Shown one piece after another: positions 1 through 9,130 of a DNA stretch of 64,000 nt. Position 1 is the first letter of the stretch; the number at the start of each line of letters is the position of its first letter. The notes beneath the pieces were generated by a model, which made no database searches, was not told the origin of the DNA, and saw nothing but the letters and a program-made list of their open reading frames with translations. Source of the stretch: Iodobacter fluviatilis (lineage in GTDB: Bacteria > Pseudomonadota > Gammaproteobacteria > Burkholderiales > Chitinibacteraceae); the NCBI RefSeq assembly GCF_900451195.1, contig NZ_UGHR01000004.1:372001-436000 (forward strand). The letters are read 5' to 3'. The translations under genes and the position numbers were made by a program.

Positions 1-215
1 TCTGCCAGTGTTTTGCCTGATTCTGCTAGGCAAGCTGAGGTAAGAGGGAGCGCCCGACGGATATGATCTCGTGAGGCCAGCTCGGGTACAACGCCACCAT
101 ATTCGGTGTGCATGGCAATTTGCGAGTGGATTTGATGCGCAAGCAAACCCGCATCCGTGTCGTATAGCGCAATGCCGGTTTCGTCACAAGAAGATTCAAT
201 GCCTAATACCAGCAT
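1..215 (-). CDS. tsaD: tRNA N6-adenosine threonylcarbamoyltransferase TsaD, 5' part only
   Basis: Reading the minus strand from an ATG at 215 gives 71 codons beginning [17 protein letters not shown], which is the highly conserved N-terminus of TsaD (formerly Gcp/YgjD). In known bacteria this protein, with TsaB and TsaE, transfers threonylcarbamoyl to A37 of ANN-decoding tRNAs in the cytoplasm. The frame stays open to the window edge, so the gene is cut there and the metal-binding HxxxH motif is not visible. It diverges from rpsU, the common arrangement in proteobacteria, with a 175-base gap holding the rpsU promoter. The call is firm because of the ESSCDET signature. Confidence 0.93.
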   Translation of the reverse strand, partial: MLVLGIESSCDETGIALYDTDAGLLAHQIHSQIAMHTEYGGVVPELASRDHIRRALPLTSACLAESGKTLA

Positions 216-299
216 GCCGATACTCTATAAAAAAGGGAGGTAATGCGCTATATTAGCGGGCTGTTGCAGATCTATAAAGCACTGATACTCGATCACCCT

Positions 300-328
300 T
301 TGACAGGTGACAATAGTTTATGGATAAT
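300..328 (+). promoter_or_regulatory. sigma-70 promoter of the rpsU operon
   Basis: A perfect -35 box TTGACA at 300-305 is followed by exactly 17 bases and the -10 box GATAAT at 323-328. It lies 60 bases upstream of rpsU in the tsaD-rpsU divergent gap, where the promoter of the macromolecular-synthesis operon is expected. Transcription should start near 335. Confidence 0.75.
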
Positions 329-390
329 GCTACGCCTTGATTGATGTAAACGATTCGGTCTTTCAGATCATCGTAAAACAGGATTGCTCG

Positions 391-603
391 ATGCCTAACG
401 TACGCGTAAAAGAAAATGAACCGTTTGAAGTTGCGATGCGTCGCTTCAAGCGTGCTGTTGAAAAAACTGGCCTGCTGACAGACCTTCGCTCACGCGAATT
501 CTACGAAAAGCCAACGGCTGAACGTAAACGCAAACAAGCTGCTGCTGTAAAGCGTCAGCACAAGCGTCTGCGTAGCCAAACACTGCCACCAAAACTCTAC
601 TAA
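391..603 (+). CDS. rpsU: 30S ribosomal protein S21
   Basis: The 70-residue protein begins [19 protein letters not shown] and has the short, very basic sequence typical of S21, a late-assembling small-subunit protein in the 30S platform region. An upstream extension of the frame (to 337) was rejected because S21 starts at this MP..VRV methionine and an AGGA lies just before it. It is the first gene of the rpsU-yqeY-dnaG-rpoD order that links translation, replication priming and transcription initiation. Confidence 0.97.
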   Translation: MPNVRVKENEPFEVAMRRFKRAVEKTGLLTDLRSREFYEKPTAERKRKQAAAVKRQHKRLRSQTLPPKLY

Positions 604-628
604 GAGTTTTTGTAGCAGCGCATGCCGG

Positions 629-651
629 AAGGTCGCCTAGAGCGGCCTTTT
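629..651 (+). terminator. hairpin behind rpsU, likely attenuator
   Basis: AAGGTCGC (629-636) and GCGGCCTT (642-649) form an 8-bp stem with one G-T pair and a 5-base loop, followed by a short T run. In E. coli a partial terminator sits between rpsU and dnaG and lowers primase output relative to S21. This hairpin is in the same position and probably does the same; that role is inferred. Confidence 0.6.
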
Positions 652-806
652 AGCATTTCTACTCAATTGATCGTTGCAGTGTTAATGCTTATTAAGCGAG
701 CTTCTGAAAGTAGCTAAGCCGTTTTTAATCTGCGGCTGAGATTATTTTGGATGGTGCGCCCAGAGTATTATCGTGCGGTGATCTGCTTCAATCACAGGGA
801 ATGACC

Positions 807-1250
807 ATGACTCTCAGACTGCAAATCCAGAACGATATGAAAACCGCAATGAAGGCGAAAGAGGCCGATCGCCTTGGTACGATTCGTCTTTTGCTGGCTG
901 CAATTAAACAGCGCGAAGTGGATGAGCGAATTGAGCTGGATGATGCTGCGGTCACTGCTGTGATTGAAAAAATGCTCAAACAGCGCAAAGACAGTATTCA
1001 GCAGTTTGAAGCAGCTAATCGCCAGGATCTGGCGGATAAAGAAAAGCTGGAAGTCGCTGTACTGGCGGCATATATGCCTCAGCAGTGCTCCCCTGAAGAG
1101 GTGGCCGCAGCTGTAAACGCTGCAATTGCTGCGCATGGCAAAACGCCTGCGGCAATGGGTAAAATTATGGCTGAGTTAAAAGCTGCTTTGTCTGGTCGTG
1201 CCGATATGAGTGAAGTTTCCAAATTGGTGAAAGCAGGAATGGCGGCTTAA
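807..1250 (+). CDS. yqeY: GatB/YqeY domain protein
   Basis: The 147-residue cytoplasmic protein starts MTLRLQIQNDMKTAMKAKE and has the all-helical YqeY domain related to the tRNA-binding tail of GatB. The family is thought to interact with tRNA or tRNA-dependent amidation, but its exact job is not established. The ATG at 807 was chosen over 801 because CACAGGGA at 793-800 then has a normal spacing, and because family members begin near this point. It sits between rpsU and dnaG, its usual place in betaproteobacteria. Confidence 0.92.
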   Translation: MTLRLQIQNDMKTAMKAKEADRLGTIRLLLAAIKQREVDERIELDDAAVTAVIEKMLKQRKDSIQQFEAANRQDLADKEKLEVAVLAAYMPQQCSPEEVAAAVNAAIAAHGKTPAAMGKIMAELKAALSGRADMSEVSKLVKAGMAA

Positions 1251-1265
1251 TCCATTGCGTTAACG

Positions 1266-1291
1266 GGCGGGTGTAATTTTTTACACCTGCC
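1266..1291 (+). promoter_or_regulatory. intercistronic hairpin between yqeY and dnaG
   Basis: GGCGGGTGTAA (1266-1276) pairs with TTACACCTGCC (1281-1291) over 11 bp with one mismatch and a TTTT loop. There is no good T run behind it, so it looks more like an RNA processing or stability element, or a weak attenuator, than a full terminator. Confidence 0.45.
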
Positions 1292-1338
1292 TGAATCTAT
1301 TTATTCAGACCATCTTTTAAGGCAGAAAACAGCACAAG

Positions 1339-3294
1339 ATGGCAAAAATACCTGACGATTTTATTCAAGATCTCCTTAATCGTGTCGATATTGTCGACGT
1401 TGTTGAGCGCTATCTGCCGCTTAAAAAAGCGGGTCAGAATTATAGTGCTTGTTGTCCGTTTCATAAAGAAAAATCACCTTCGTTTACGGTAAGCCAGACC
1501 AAGCAGTTTTATCACTGTTTTGGCTGTGGCGCGCATGGCTCGGCGGTGGGTTTTGTGATGGAGCATCAGGGAATGAGTTTTCCCGATGCCGTGCGGATGC
1601 TGGCCGAATCGGTGGGCATGCAGGTGCCCGTCAGCGACGCGCCAATGAGCGAAAAAGCCAAGGCAGCACCCGGTATTTATGACGTTCTGAAAACGGCCAT
1701 GAATTATTATCGGGCGCAGCTTAAAACAGCGCCTGCGGCCATCGAATACTTGAAAAGTCGGGGTGTTGAAGGTAGAACGGCCGCTCGTTTTGGTCTGGGC
1801 TTTGCGCCCAGCGCAGGGCAATCGTTAAAGGCGGTGTTCGCTGATTATGACCAAAACCCGGTGATTAAAGACGCGGGCCTAGTGGCAGAAGATGAAAATA
1901 CCCTCAGGCGCTACGATCGGTTTCGCTCACGGGTGTTATTCCCTATTTTGAATCAGCGCAGCCAGGTGATTGGTTTTGGCGGACGGATTATGGGCAATGG
2001 TGCGCCCAAGTACTTGAATTCACCAGAAACGCCCGTATTTGAGAAGGGTAAAGAGCTATATGGCTTACCACAAGCCAGAGCCGCGATACGTGATCGCGGC
2101 CGTGTGCTGGTGGTTGAGGGCTATATGGATGTGGTGATGCTGAATCAGCATGGTGTGGAATACGCCGTTGCCTCGTTGGGAACCGCCTGCACACCAGAGC
2201 ATATCCGTAAATTACTGAAGCTGGCTGACGAAGTTTATTTTTGTTTTGATGGTGATAAAGCGGGTAAAAAAGCCGCATGGCGCGCATTAGAAAATAGTTT
2301 GGAGCAGCTGGTTGATGGTAAAAAATTAGCATTTTTATTTTTGCCTGCCGAGCACGATCCTGACTCATATGTGCAGGCCTTTGGCCAAGCACAGTTTGAG
2401 ACTGCGCTATTGCAAGATTCCGTACCCCTCGCGCAATTTTTATTGAAAGAATTGTCAGCTCAAGTTGAGTTGGAGAGCGAAGAGGGCAGGGCTAAATTGA
2501 TTTCCTTAGCCGCCCCTATGCTTAGCCAAGTGAAGGCGCCTGCTTTTGGCATGATGATCAGAAAGCGTCTTGCAGAGCTGTCCCGCTTGGAAATGAGCGA
2601 ATTAAGCACCGTTTTGGATGGCAGCCCTGTAAGATCTGTGCCCGAATATGTGCCGGGTGAAAGTTTTCAGGCGGATATTGTCCCCGAGCCTTGGCAAGAA
2701 AACCAGGTATGGTCGAATGAGTGGCAACCAGGACAGCAGCAAAGCAAGCAGTATGCCCGGCAAGATAGCCGCCCGGCATGGAAGCCAAACTGGCAGCCAA
2801 AAGGTAAATGGAAGGGGCGCGGCGACGAACGGATGCCCGCGCATCTGATGCCAAGACCTGCACCCAGAGCCGCACCGACTGGGCCTGTGCATAAATTGAT
2901 TCAACTGGTCTTAGCGCACCCGGGTTTGGTGCGCCGCACTGAGCCGGTATGGTTATCGTGGCCAGAGACCGATGCAATGGGGCTGGCGCAAGAATTGCTT
3001 CAAAAGATTTGCAAATATCCGGATTTATCCAGTTTGCAAGTCGTTGAATCATGGCAGGGCATGTTTGACTACGATGTATTACATCGTTTGCTTATTTCTG
3101 GCGGAGAGTATTTTGATAAAGCCTCAGAGGCTGAGCTGGATGAGCAACTGGCTGCTACTTTAAAAGCAGTGGAAGTCAGTGTGATTCGCCCTATGATGCA
3201 AGAGCGGTTTTATGCTCTGACCTATAAGCAAGCAAATGGTGGACTAACGGAGGCAGAAAAACTGGAATTTGCAGCACTCGTATCCCGCCGGTGA
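1339..3294 (+). CDS. dnaG: DNA primase
   Basis: This 651-residue protein synthesises the RNA primers at the replication fork. The N-terminal CHC2 zinc finger is visible at C39, H42, C60 and C63. The Toprim catalytic core follows, with VVEGYMD near residue 258-264 and the metal-binding FCFDGDKAG stretch near residue 300. A Gln/Trp/Arg-rich linker (about 455-510) separates it from the C-terminal DnaB-binding domain. The length is slightly above the E. coli enzyme (581), because of this low-complexity linker. It is the third gene of the operon, and its ATG is preceded only by a distant AAGG, in keeping with the low primase synthesis known for such operons. Confidence 0.97.
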   Translation: MAKIPDDFIQDLLNRVDIVDVVERYLPLKKAGQNYSACCPFHKEKSPSFTVSQTKQFYHCFGCGAHGSAVGFVMEHQGMSFPDAVRMLAESVGMQVPVSDAPMSEKAKAAPGIYDVLKTAMNYYRAQLKTAPAAIEYLKSRGVEGRTAARFGLGFAPSAGQSLKAVFADYDQNPVIKDAGLVAEDENTLRRYDRFRSRVLFPILNQRSQVIGFGGRIMGNGAPKYLNSPETPVFEKGKELYGLPQARAAIRDRGRVLVVEGYMDVVMLNQHGVEYAVASLGTACTPEHIRKLLKLADEVYFCFDGDKAGKKAAWRALENSLEQLVDGKKLAFLFLPAEHDPDSYVQAFGQAQFETALLQDSVPLAQFLLKELSAQVELESEEGRAKLISLAAPMLSQVKAPAFGMMIRKRLAELSRLEMSELSTVLDGSPVRSVPEYVPGESFQADIVPEPWQENQVWSNEWQPGQQQSKQYARQDSRPAWKPNWQPKGKWKGRGDERMPAHLMPRPAPRAAPTGPVHKLIQLVLAHPGLVRRTEPVWLSWPETDAMGLAQELLQKICKYPDLSSLQVVESWQGMFDYDVLHRLLISGGEYFDKASEAELDEQLAATLKAVEVSVIRPMMQERFYALTYKQANGGLTEAEKLEFAALVSRR

Positions 3295-3443
3295 TCATTA
3301 TTGGCAACAAATTGTAGCGATTGCTGTCTTAAATAACCTGCGTTTACAGGGTAAACGAGGACTATGGTGGCTTACTGTCACAGCAGAATCGGCATTATTG
3401 TTGGCTGGTGAGATGCGGTGGATTTACTTATGCCGAAGAATTG

Positions 3444-3457
3444 TCACAAATTTGTGA
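3444..3457. promoter_or_regulatory. perfect 14-bp palindrome upstream of rpoD
   Basis: TCACAAATTTGTGA at 3444-3457 is a perfect palindrome. It is followed directly by TACAAT (3458-3463), which could be a -10 box, 37 bases before the rpoD start. The position suggests an operator at an internal rpoD promoter, but no convincing -35 box is present at 17 bp and the binding protein is unknown. Confidence 0.4.
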
Positions 3458-3499
3458 TACAATCTACGGTTTTCCCGAACATACCTGAACTCGAGAGTC

Positions 3500-5452
3500 A
3501 TGGCGGCAGATCAAGAAATCGACAACGACGACCAAGCGCGGACTGATTTCCGTGAGGTCAATCGGCCATCTGCTGAGCAGAAGGCCGACCCCGAACAACG
3601 TAAAGCGAAGTTTAAAACGCTGATCGTGCTCGGTAAAGAGCGCGGCTATCTAACCTACGCCGAGATCAACGACCACCTGCCAGATGACATGCTGGATGCC
3701 GAGCAAATCGAAGGCATCATCAGCATGATCAGCAATATGGGCATCCAGGTGTACGACGAAGCGCCGGACGCAGAAGATCTGCTTATGTCCGATGCAGCGC
3801 CGTCTGTGCCAGATGAAGATGCTGCTGAAGAAGCTGAAGCGGCGCTGTCTTCCGTTGATGCAGAGTTTGGTCGTACTACCGATCCTGTGCGCATGTATAT
3901 GCGTGAAATGGGCACGGTAGAGCTCTTAACCCGTGAAGGCGAAATTGAAATCGCTAAACGGATTGAGGACGGTCTTAAACACATGATCCAGGCGATCTCA
4001 GCCTGCCCGACTACCGTCGCCTATATTCTGGGCTTGGTAGAAAAAGGCCTTGCTGATGAGATTCGCATTGATGATGTGATTGATGGCTTTATCGATCCTA
4101 ACGCAGACGAAAACACCCCTCCGCCAATCGAAGTGATTGAAGCGGAAGCAGAGGATGCAGACGATGCGGTAGACGAGGAAGACGGCGAAGAAGATGACGG
4201 CAGTGCCGCCGCTAAAGCCAACCTTGAGCTGTTAAAAGTTCAGGTGCGTGAACATTTCGACATCGTGCGTGAGCACTTTGACAAAATGATCAAGGCGCTG
4301 GCTAAAGAAGGCGCACATGGCAAAAGCTACCTGGAACATCAGCAAGCCATTGCTGGCATTTTCCTGATTACCCGCTTCTCGGCTCGCCAAGTTGAATCGC
4401 TATGCGATCAGCTTCGTGGCATGGTGGATGAAATCCGCAGCTGCGAGCGTGAAATCATGGACATCTGTACTGTCCGGGTAAAAATGCCGCGCGATCACTT
4501 TATCAAAACCTTCCCAGGTCGTGAAACAGATACGGCGTGGGTAGTGGATGAGATCAACTACGGTCATAAATATTCCGCCATTCTTGCGCGCTACCAGCAC
4601 GCCATTATGGAAAAGCAACAAACTCTGGCTCAGTTGCAAGTTAACGCAATGATTCAGATTAAGGACCTCAAGGAAATCAACCGTCAGATGTCGACGGGTG
4701 AAGCCAAGGCCCGCCGCGCTAAGCGCGAAATGATTGAAGCTAACTTGCGTCTGGTTATTTCGATTGCTAAGAAATATACCAACCGTGGTTTGCAGTTCCT
4801 TGACCTGATTCAGGAAGGCAATATCGGCCTGATGAAAGCGGTAGATAAGTTTGAATATCGCCGTGGTTACAAGTTCTCGACTTACGCAACATGGTGGATT
4901 CGCCAAGCGATTACTCGTTCGATTGCCGATCAGGCCCGTACTATTCGTATTCCGGTACACATGATCGAAACAATCAACAAGATGAACCGTATTCAACGGC
5001 AAATCTTGCAGGAAACCGGTATTGAGCCGACTCCTGACGAGCTCGCAGATAAAATGGAAATGCCGGAAGACAAGATCCGCAAAATCCTCAAGATCGCAAA
5101 AGAACCGATCTCGATGGAAACGCCGATTGGTGACGACGACGATTCCCATTTGGGCGATTTCATCGAAGACTCAAACAATCTGGCTCCTGCTGAAGCCGCT
5201 ATCTACGCAGGCTTGCGTGAAGCGACTAAGGAAGTGCTGGATACCCTGACACCACGTGAAGCCAAGGTGCTGCGTATGCGCTTTGGTATTGATATGAATA
5301 CCGATCACACGTTGGAAGAAGTGGGTAAGCAGTTTGATGTGACGCGTGAGCGTATTCGTCAGATCGAAGCCAAGGCATTACGTAAGCTTCGCCACCCGAC
5401 TCGTTCAGAAAGACTGAAAAGTTTTGTTGAAAGTCAGGCCAGTGAAGGTTAA
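3500..5452 (+). CDS. rpoD: primary sigma factor RpoD (sigma-70)
   Basis: The 650-residue primary sigma factor has all expected parts. Region 1.1 is at the N-terminus. A long acidic non-conserved region includes an Asp/Glu-rich run near residues 215-235. Regions 2.1-2.4 begin at about residue 410 ([27 protein letters not shown]). Region 3 follows, and region 4.2 lies near residues 603-633 ([19 protein letters not shown]). It directs core RNA polymerase to housekeeping promoters. It follows dnaG after 205 bases that may carry its own promoter, and is followed after 15 bases by a tRNA gene probably on the same transcript. Confidence 0.98.
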   Translation: MAADQEIDNDDQARTDFREVNRPSAEQKADPEQRKAKFKTLIVLGKERGYLTYAEINDHLPDDMLDAEQIEGIISMISNMGIQVYDEAPDAEDLLMSDAAPSVPDEDAAEEAEAALSSVDAEFGRTTDPVRMYMREMGTVELLTREGEIEIAKRIEDGLKHMIQAISACPTTVAYILGLVEKGLADEIRIDDVIDGFIDPNADENTPPPIEVIEAEAEDADDAVDEEDGEEDDGSAAAKANLELLKVQVREHFDIVREHFDKMIKALAKEGAHGKSYLEHQQAIAGIFLITRFSARQVESLCDQLRGMVDEIRSCEREIMDICTVRVKMPRDHFIKTFPGRETDTAWVVDEINYGHKYSAILARYQHAIMEKQQTLAQLQVNAMIQIKDLKEINRQMSTGEAKARRAKREMIEANLRLVISIAKKYTNRGLQFLDLIQEGNIGLMKAVDKFEYRRGYKFSTYATWWIRQAITRSIADQARTIRIPVHMIETINKMNRIQRQILQETGIEPTPDELADKMEMPEDKIRKILKIAKEPISMETPIGDDDDSHLGDFIEDSNNLAPAEAAIYAGLREATKEVLDTLTPREAKVLRMRFGIDMNTDHTLEEVGKQFDVTRERIRQIEAKALRKLRHPTRSERLKSFVESQASEG

Positions 5453-5467
5453 TATAGCGCCTCTTAT

Positions 5468-5544
5468 GGGCCTGTAGCTCAGTTGGTTAGAGCAGAGGAC
5501 TCATAATCCTTTGGTCCTCGGTTCAAGTCCGAGCAGGCCCACCA
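5468..5544 (+). tRNA. tRNA-Ile2 (CAT anticodon, lysidine type)
   Basis: This 77-base cloverleaf has encoded CCA, a GGGCCTG/CAGGCCC acceptor stem, a GTTCAAGTC T-arm and the anticodon loop CTCATAA. A CAT anticodon can be Met or Ile2. The acceptor stem has C-G pairs at positions 4 and 5, which TilS prefers in tRNA-Ile2, and the anticodon arm resembles E. coli ileX rather than elongator metT. I therefore call it Ile2, reading AUA after C34 is changed to lysidine. The Met alternative is less likely. It sits 15 bases behind rpoD. Confidence 0.85.
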
Positions 5545-5547
5545 AAA

Positions 5548-5590
5548 AAAATCAACGGCTTACGCATCTGTGCGTAGGCCGTTTGATTTT
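5548..5590 (+). terminator. terminator of the rpsU-rpoD-tRNA operon
   Basis: A long imperfect stem pairs AATCAACGGCTTACGCA (about 5549-5566) with TGCGTAGGCCGTTTGATT (about 5571-5588), and it ends in TTTT. It starts four bases after the tRNA CCA end and closes the operon. Confidence 0.85.
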
Positions 5591-6092
5591 GTGGATTAGA
5601 AAAAGTGCATTTCAGTACAGTAACAATCCACGAAACCCGCATTAGAGTCCTAGTAAATCTCCTTGCCGCAGCCAGACGTGCTGTTTTGCGCAAATTGCCT
5701 GCTTTGATATCACGCAAATGTCCCTTTCTGAGCAGGCACCCAAACAAGACCAGGAAGGCTGAATAAGTTTGAGCTGGTATCCGCCCCCTCGTGCTCTGTC
5801 AGGCTTCCTCCGGCCGCCATACCAGCATTTGCTGATCAGTGAAGGGATGTGTGCTAATCCCCCTGTGGGCAGGCTAATTTCTTGCCTGTTACGATCTAAT
5901 CGTATCCTTTACCTATAGCAGTGCGCTGCAGCATGCCTATGTGGCACAGCCCTGTACAACTCAGCTGATTACAGATCGAAGCAGATGCCTTGGGCAGGTT
6001 GATTGTGCAGCCATGTTGCGGCACAACTGAATGGCGTCTTATGCATGCGTCGGACGTGGCTGTAGCCTTTTTAGATTACCTCCTTGAATCAT

Positions 6093-6120
6093 TTATGCAG
6101 CATCCTGCGGACCTGCATAA
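6093..6120. promoter_or_regulatory. 8-bp dyad upstream of epsL
   Basis: TTATGCAG (6093-6100) and CTGCATAA (6113-6120) are perfect inverted repeats 12 bases apart, a geometry typical of a dimeric regulator site. It lies about 200 bases upstream of the first exopolysaccharide gene. No regulator gene lies in the locus. Confidence 0.35.
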
Positions 6121-6211
6121 CAAAAACAAGCGCAGTAAGGATTTATATATAAGCATTTTGTAATATTAAGCAAAAATGCAGTAAGTTCAAAATAAAGGTA
6201 AACTCCTCGTC

Positions 6212-6234
6212 ATGACATGTAGAAAATATGTCAT
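6212..6234. promoter_or_regulatory. 7-bp dyad close to epsL
   Basis: ATGACAT (6212-6218) and ATGTCAT (6228-6234) are perfect inverted repeats with a 9-base AT-rich spacer, 80 bases before the epsL start. It is a candidate operator or a hairpin in the epsL leader. Confidence 0.4.
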
Positions 6235-6313
6235 ATAAGCTTCCAGTAGGAAGTTTGAAATACAAATCAGGTATCTTCTTGGCCATAAAAGCTCAATAAG
6301 TAAGGATTTTGTG

Positions 6314-7486
6314 ATGTGGTTTCGCGTTTGCCTGCTGGGTTTGTGTTCTTTGGATTATGCACAAGCTGCTTATGGGCCAGAAGACACATTAAAATTAAAT
6401 GCCAATTTAGCTTCTCAGTTTGATAGCAATTTATTTAAGCTGGATGAAAATTCAGAAAACACACAAACCAGAAGAAATGGGCATAAAGCAGATCTAAATT
6501 TAGAAACAAAAGTAAGCGGGCGTTTGGATTTGAAGCTGTCGCGTCAGCTATTGCATCTGAATGCAGATGTGAGCCAGATTAATTATCATCATTTCAGCGA
6601 GCTCAATCATCAGGAATGGAATGCGGGCTTGGCATGGGATTGGTTTATAGGCAGCCGTTTCAGTGGCCAGCTCAGCGCAACGACAGCAAATAAAATGTCG
6701 TCTTTTGAAGATAATCTTTTAGGGGGCGAAGGCAATAGTGCGCTGGATATGCAGCGCCAGAACAGTATTGCATGGCAGGGCGTATTGCAATTAAAAAGCA
6801 CAATTGCAATTATTGCATCCGCAGGGATCAGTACCGAAGAGCATGATTTAAAAAAATATATAGATGCCAAGAATAATACGGCAAGTTTAGGTCTGCGTTA
6901 TCAGACAGCAAAGGGCAATTATATTTCGATCCGGCATGGCTGGCGAAAATACTCCTATGATATTGATTTACCTTTCAGGGCTGGCTTTACCGAGCAAACC
7001 AGCTCAATTGATCTGGGCTACTCCCCTAGTTATAAGCTGATGCTCAGCACCTCAGTGGGGCTGAGCCGCTGGGTCTCTGCATTTAATGATCAAAGTCAGA
7101 ATACGCCGCAATGGGATCTTGGGTTGACATGGCAAGCTACAAATAAAACAACTTTAAAACTGGGCTATGGGCAAAGTTTTTCAGAATTCACCAGCGGAGC
7201 GGGGCGTAATTTAGATCAGCATATTAATGTCACTGCAAAATGGCTGATGACAGAAAAGGTGGACTGGAATATCGAAGCCAACCGGCGTGAGCGTAGCTTT
7301 GAAGTGGCCAGCGGCAATGTACAGGCCAGTGAAAATACTAATAGCTTACGTCTTGGATTAAATTATAAAGCGCTGCAACCTTTAACCATTTCAGGCTATG
7401 CTCAGGCAGAGCAAAGAAATAGTGAAGTGATCAATAGTAATTATAAAGACTATCAGTTGGGCCTGAATGTGAGGTTTGATTATTGA
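6314..7486 (+). CDS. epsL: outer-membrane exopolysaccharide protein EpsL
   Basis: The 390-residue protein has a signal peptide (hydrophobic to about residue 18, ending AQA). The rest is a long series of alternating polar/hydrophobic strands rich in aromatic residues, ending in F-x-Y, as in an outer-membrane beta-barrel. It matches the EpsL family found with XrtB-type polysaccharide loci (first described in Methylobacillus methanolan synthesis), thought to help the polymer cross the outer membrane. ATG 6314 is preferred over the overlapping GTG 6311 because AAGGA at 6302-6306 is then 7 bases away. It is the first gene of the locus. Confidence 0.85.
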   Translation: MWFRVCLLGLCSLDYAQAAYGPEDTLKLNANLASQFDSNLFKLDENSENTQTRRNGHKADLNLETKVSGRLDLKLSRQLLHLNADVSQINYHHFSELNHQEWNAGLAWDWFIGSRFSGQLSATTANKMSSFEDNLLGGEGNSALDMQRQNSIAWQGVLQLKSTIAIIASAGISTEEHDLKKYIDAKNNTASLGLRYQTAKGNYISIRHGWRKYSYDIDLPFRAGFTEQTSSIDLGYSPSYKLMLSTSVGLSRWVSAFNDQSQNTPQWDLGLTWQATNKTTLKLGYGQSFSEFTSGAGRNLDQHINVTAKWLMTEKVDWNIEANRRERSFEVASGNVQASENTNSLRLGLNYKALQPLTISGYAQAEQRNSEVINSNYKDYQLGLNVRFDY

Positions 7487-7602
7487 TCAGCGATAAAACA
7501 TAAGTAGAGCTTCACTGAAAAATACAATTTATTTTTGTAAAATTCAGTATTATTTATGCTTTAAAACTTGCATGTATTTGAAACTATTTGCCTCCAGAGG
7601 CT

Positions 7603-9096
7603 TTGAATATTTTGAATGATTCAGTAAAAAATATCGATCAATATATGGATAAAAATACTTTAGAAGCAAGTCTTGTTTCTGCGCCCAGTTTGCTCGCGGA
7701 TCGTTTTCGGGAATTTTCTAATGCTGCGCCCTTTATTAGCTTTTTTAAGCTTTTTATTGACCCTATTATCGTCGTAGCATCACTATACTTACTGTCTGTC
7801 CCTTTTAATGTGGCGATGGATGGTTATGAATTTGTTCTTGCAACACTGTCTTTTTTGCTCACAGCCTTATTACTGGATGGTATGTTTTTATTTATGCCGG
7901 GGTATTCAAGATCATGGCTCGGCTTGGGGCGGTTTATTACCGAGTGGCTGGCTGTAGTTGTTGCACTGGTTCTGATTGGCAGAATTTCAGGGTTTATAGA
8001 TTATTATTATCCGCCATTTATTATTACTTGGTTTATTGTTTCACCCTTAGTATTAATACTGGTTCATGTGGCGATACGGGTTTATGTATTGAGGGTAGAT
8101 GCGGGCGAAAATGCAGAACGTAGCAAAGTAGTCGTAGTTGGAATTAATCAGCCTAGCCAAATTCTGGTCAAAAATATTTATGATGAGCCATTTTTAAAAA
8201 TGGATTTCATGGGTTATTTTGATGATAGGGCAACCAGCCGCTTGCCAAAAAGTGCTGCTCAGCACTTAAAAGGCTGCCTTGATATGCTGCCAAAATATAT
8301 TAAAGAGCATGGTATAAAAAAAATATTTATTTCTTTGCCAATGAGCTCCCAGCCCCGAGTGCTTGAATTAATTGATGAATTAAAAGATAGTACTGCTTCT
8401 ATCTATTTTATTCCGGATTTGTTTGTCTTCGATTTAATTAATGCCCGGTTTGATAATGTGGCTGGAATGCCTATTGTTGCGATTTGTGAGAGTCCATTTA
8501 TGGGCCTGAATGGGGTAATAAAAAGAATCAGCGATATTTTATTATCGTTGTTCATTTTGTCCATGATCTGGCCCATTCTGTTTATGATTGCTTTAGCTGT
8601 GAAACTAACCTCAGCCGGTCCTGTGTTTTTTAAGCAGCGCCGTTATGGTGAGAATGGCGATAGCGTGCTTGTGTATAAATTCCGATCCATGACAGTAATG
8701 GAAGATGGCGATCAGGTAGTACAGGCCACTAAAAATGATCAGCGCTTAACGCCGATTGGTAGTTTTTTACGTAAATCATCATTAGACGAGCTGCCGCAGT
8801 TTATTAATGTATTGCAGGGAAAAATGAGTATCGTTGGCCCGCGGCCGCATGCAAATGCTCATAATGAGCAATACAGAAAACTGATTAAAGGCTATATGAT
8901 CCGCCATAAAGTAAAGCCGGGCATTACTGGCTGGGCACAGGTTAATGGTTTTAGGGGGGAGACAGATACCCTAGAAAAAATGCAAAATAGAATTAAATAT
9001 GATTTAGACTATCTGCGTAATTGGTCTGTCTGGCTGGATTTAAAAATTATTATATTAACGGTTGCTGTTATTTTTCGTGACAGAAACGCATATTAA
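7603..9096 (+). CDS. epsB: undecaprenyl-phosphate sugar phosphotransferase EpsB
   Basis: This is a membrane enzyme that loads the first sugar-1-phosphate onto undecaprenyl phosphate, starting each repeat unit. The N-terminal half has about four membrane helices and a Rossmann-like CoA-binding-type domain (VVVVGINQPSQILV). A fifth membrane segment near residue 310 leads into the bacterial sugar transferase domain, with KFRSMTV, SLDELPQFINVL, GPRPHA and KPGITGWAQVNGFRG. The start is uncertain: TTG 7588, 7603 or 7612 lie around an AGAGG at 7596-7600, and the first in-frame ATG is 7645. The family call does not depend on this. The initiating sugar is probably glucose or galactose, by family only. 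Confidence 0.9.
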   Translation: MNILNDSVKNIDQYMDKNTLEASLVSAPSLLADRFREFSNAAPFISFFKLFIDPIIVVASLYLLSVPFNVAMDGYEFVLATLSFLLTALLLDGMFLFMPGYSRSWLGLGRFITEWLAVVVALVLIGRISGFIDYYYPPFIITWFIVSPLVLILVHVAIRVYVLRVDAGENAERSKVVVVGINQPSQILVKNIYDEPFLKMDFMGYFDDRATSRLPKSAAQHLKGCLDMLPKYIKEHGIKKIFISLPMSSQPRVLELIDELKDSTASIYFIPDLFVFDLINARFDNVAGMPIVAICESPFMGLNGVIKRISDILLSLFILSMIWPILFMIALAVKLTSAGPVFFKQRRYGENGDSVLVYKFRSMTVMEDGDQVVQATKNDQRLTPIGSFLRKSSLDELPQFINVLQGKMSIVGPRPHANAHNEQYRKLIKGYMIRHKVKPGITGWAQVNGFRGETDTLEKMQNRIKYDLDYLRNWSVWLDLKIIILTVAVIFRDRNAY

Positions 9097-9130
9097 AACT
9101 CAACTCAAAATAATTCTTAGGGGATTCACC

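Larger units (their letters stand above)
5591..6300. other. gene-free leader region before the exopolysaccharide locus
   Basis: About 700 bases without a credible gene. It holds a long-range inverted repeat (5751-5762 with 5799-5810, about 10 of 12 pairs) and two tighter dyads listed separately. The last 180 bases turn AT-rich, as expected for a promoter region. I could not find a clear sigma-70 or sigma-54 promoter by eye. Its length suggests a long regulated leader for the polysaccharide operon. Confidence 0.5.

Noticed and set aside
71..256. Open frame on the plus strand over tsaD
   Set aside because: It runs antisense to the clear TsaD N-terminus and has no protein-like features.
3441..3463. 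TTGTCA with TACAAT as a sigma-70 promoter for rpoD
   Set aside because: Only 11 bases separate the boxes, far from the needed 16-18.
5940..5965. TGGCAC at 5941 as a sigma-54 promoter for the exopolysaccharide genes
   Set aside because: The GC element does not appear at the required distance.
9062..9130. N-terminal extension of EpsD into epsB
   Set aside because: It would bury the lipoprotein signal peptide; GTG 9131 has a strong AGGGG site.
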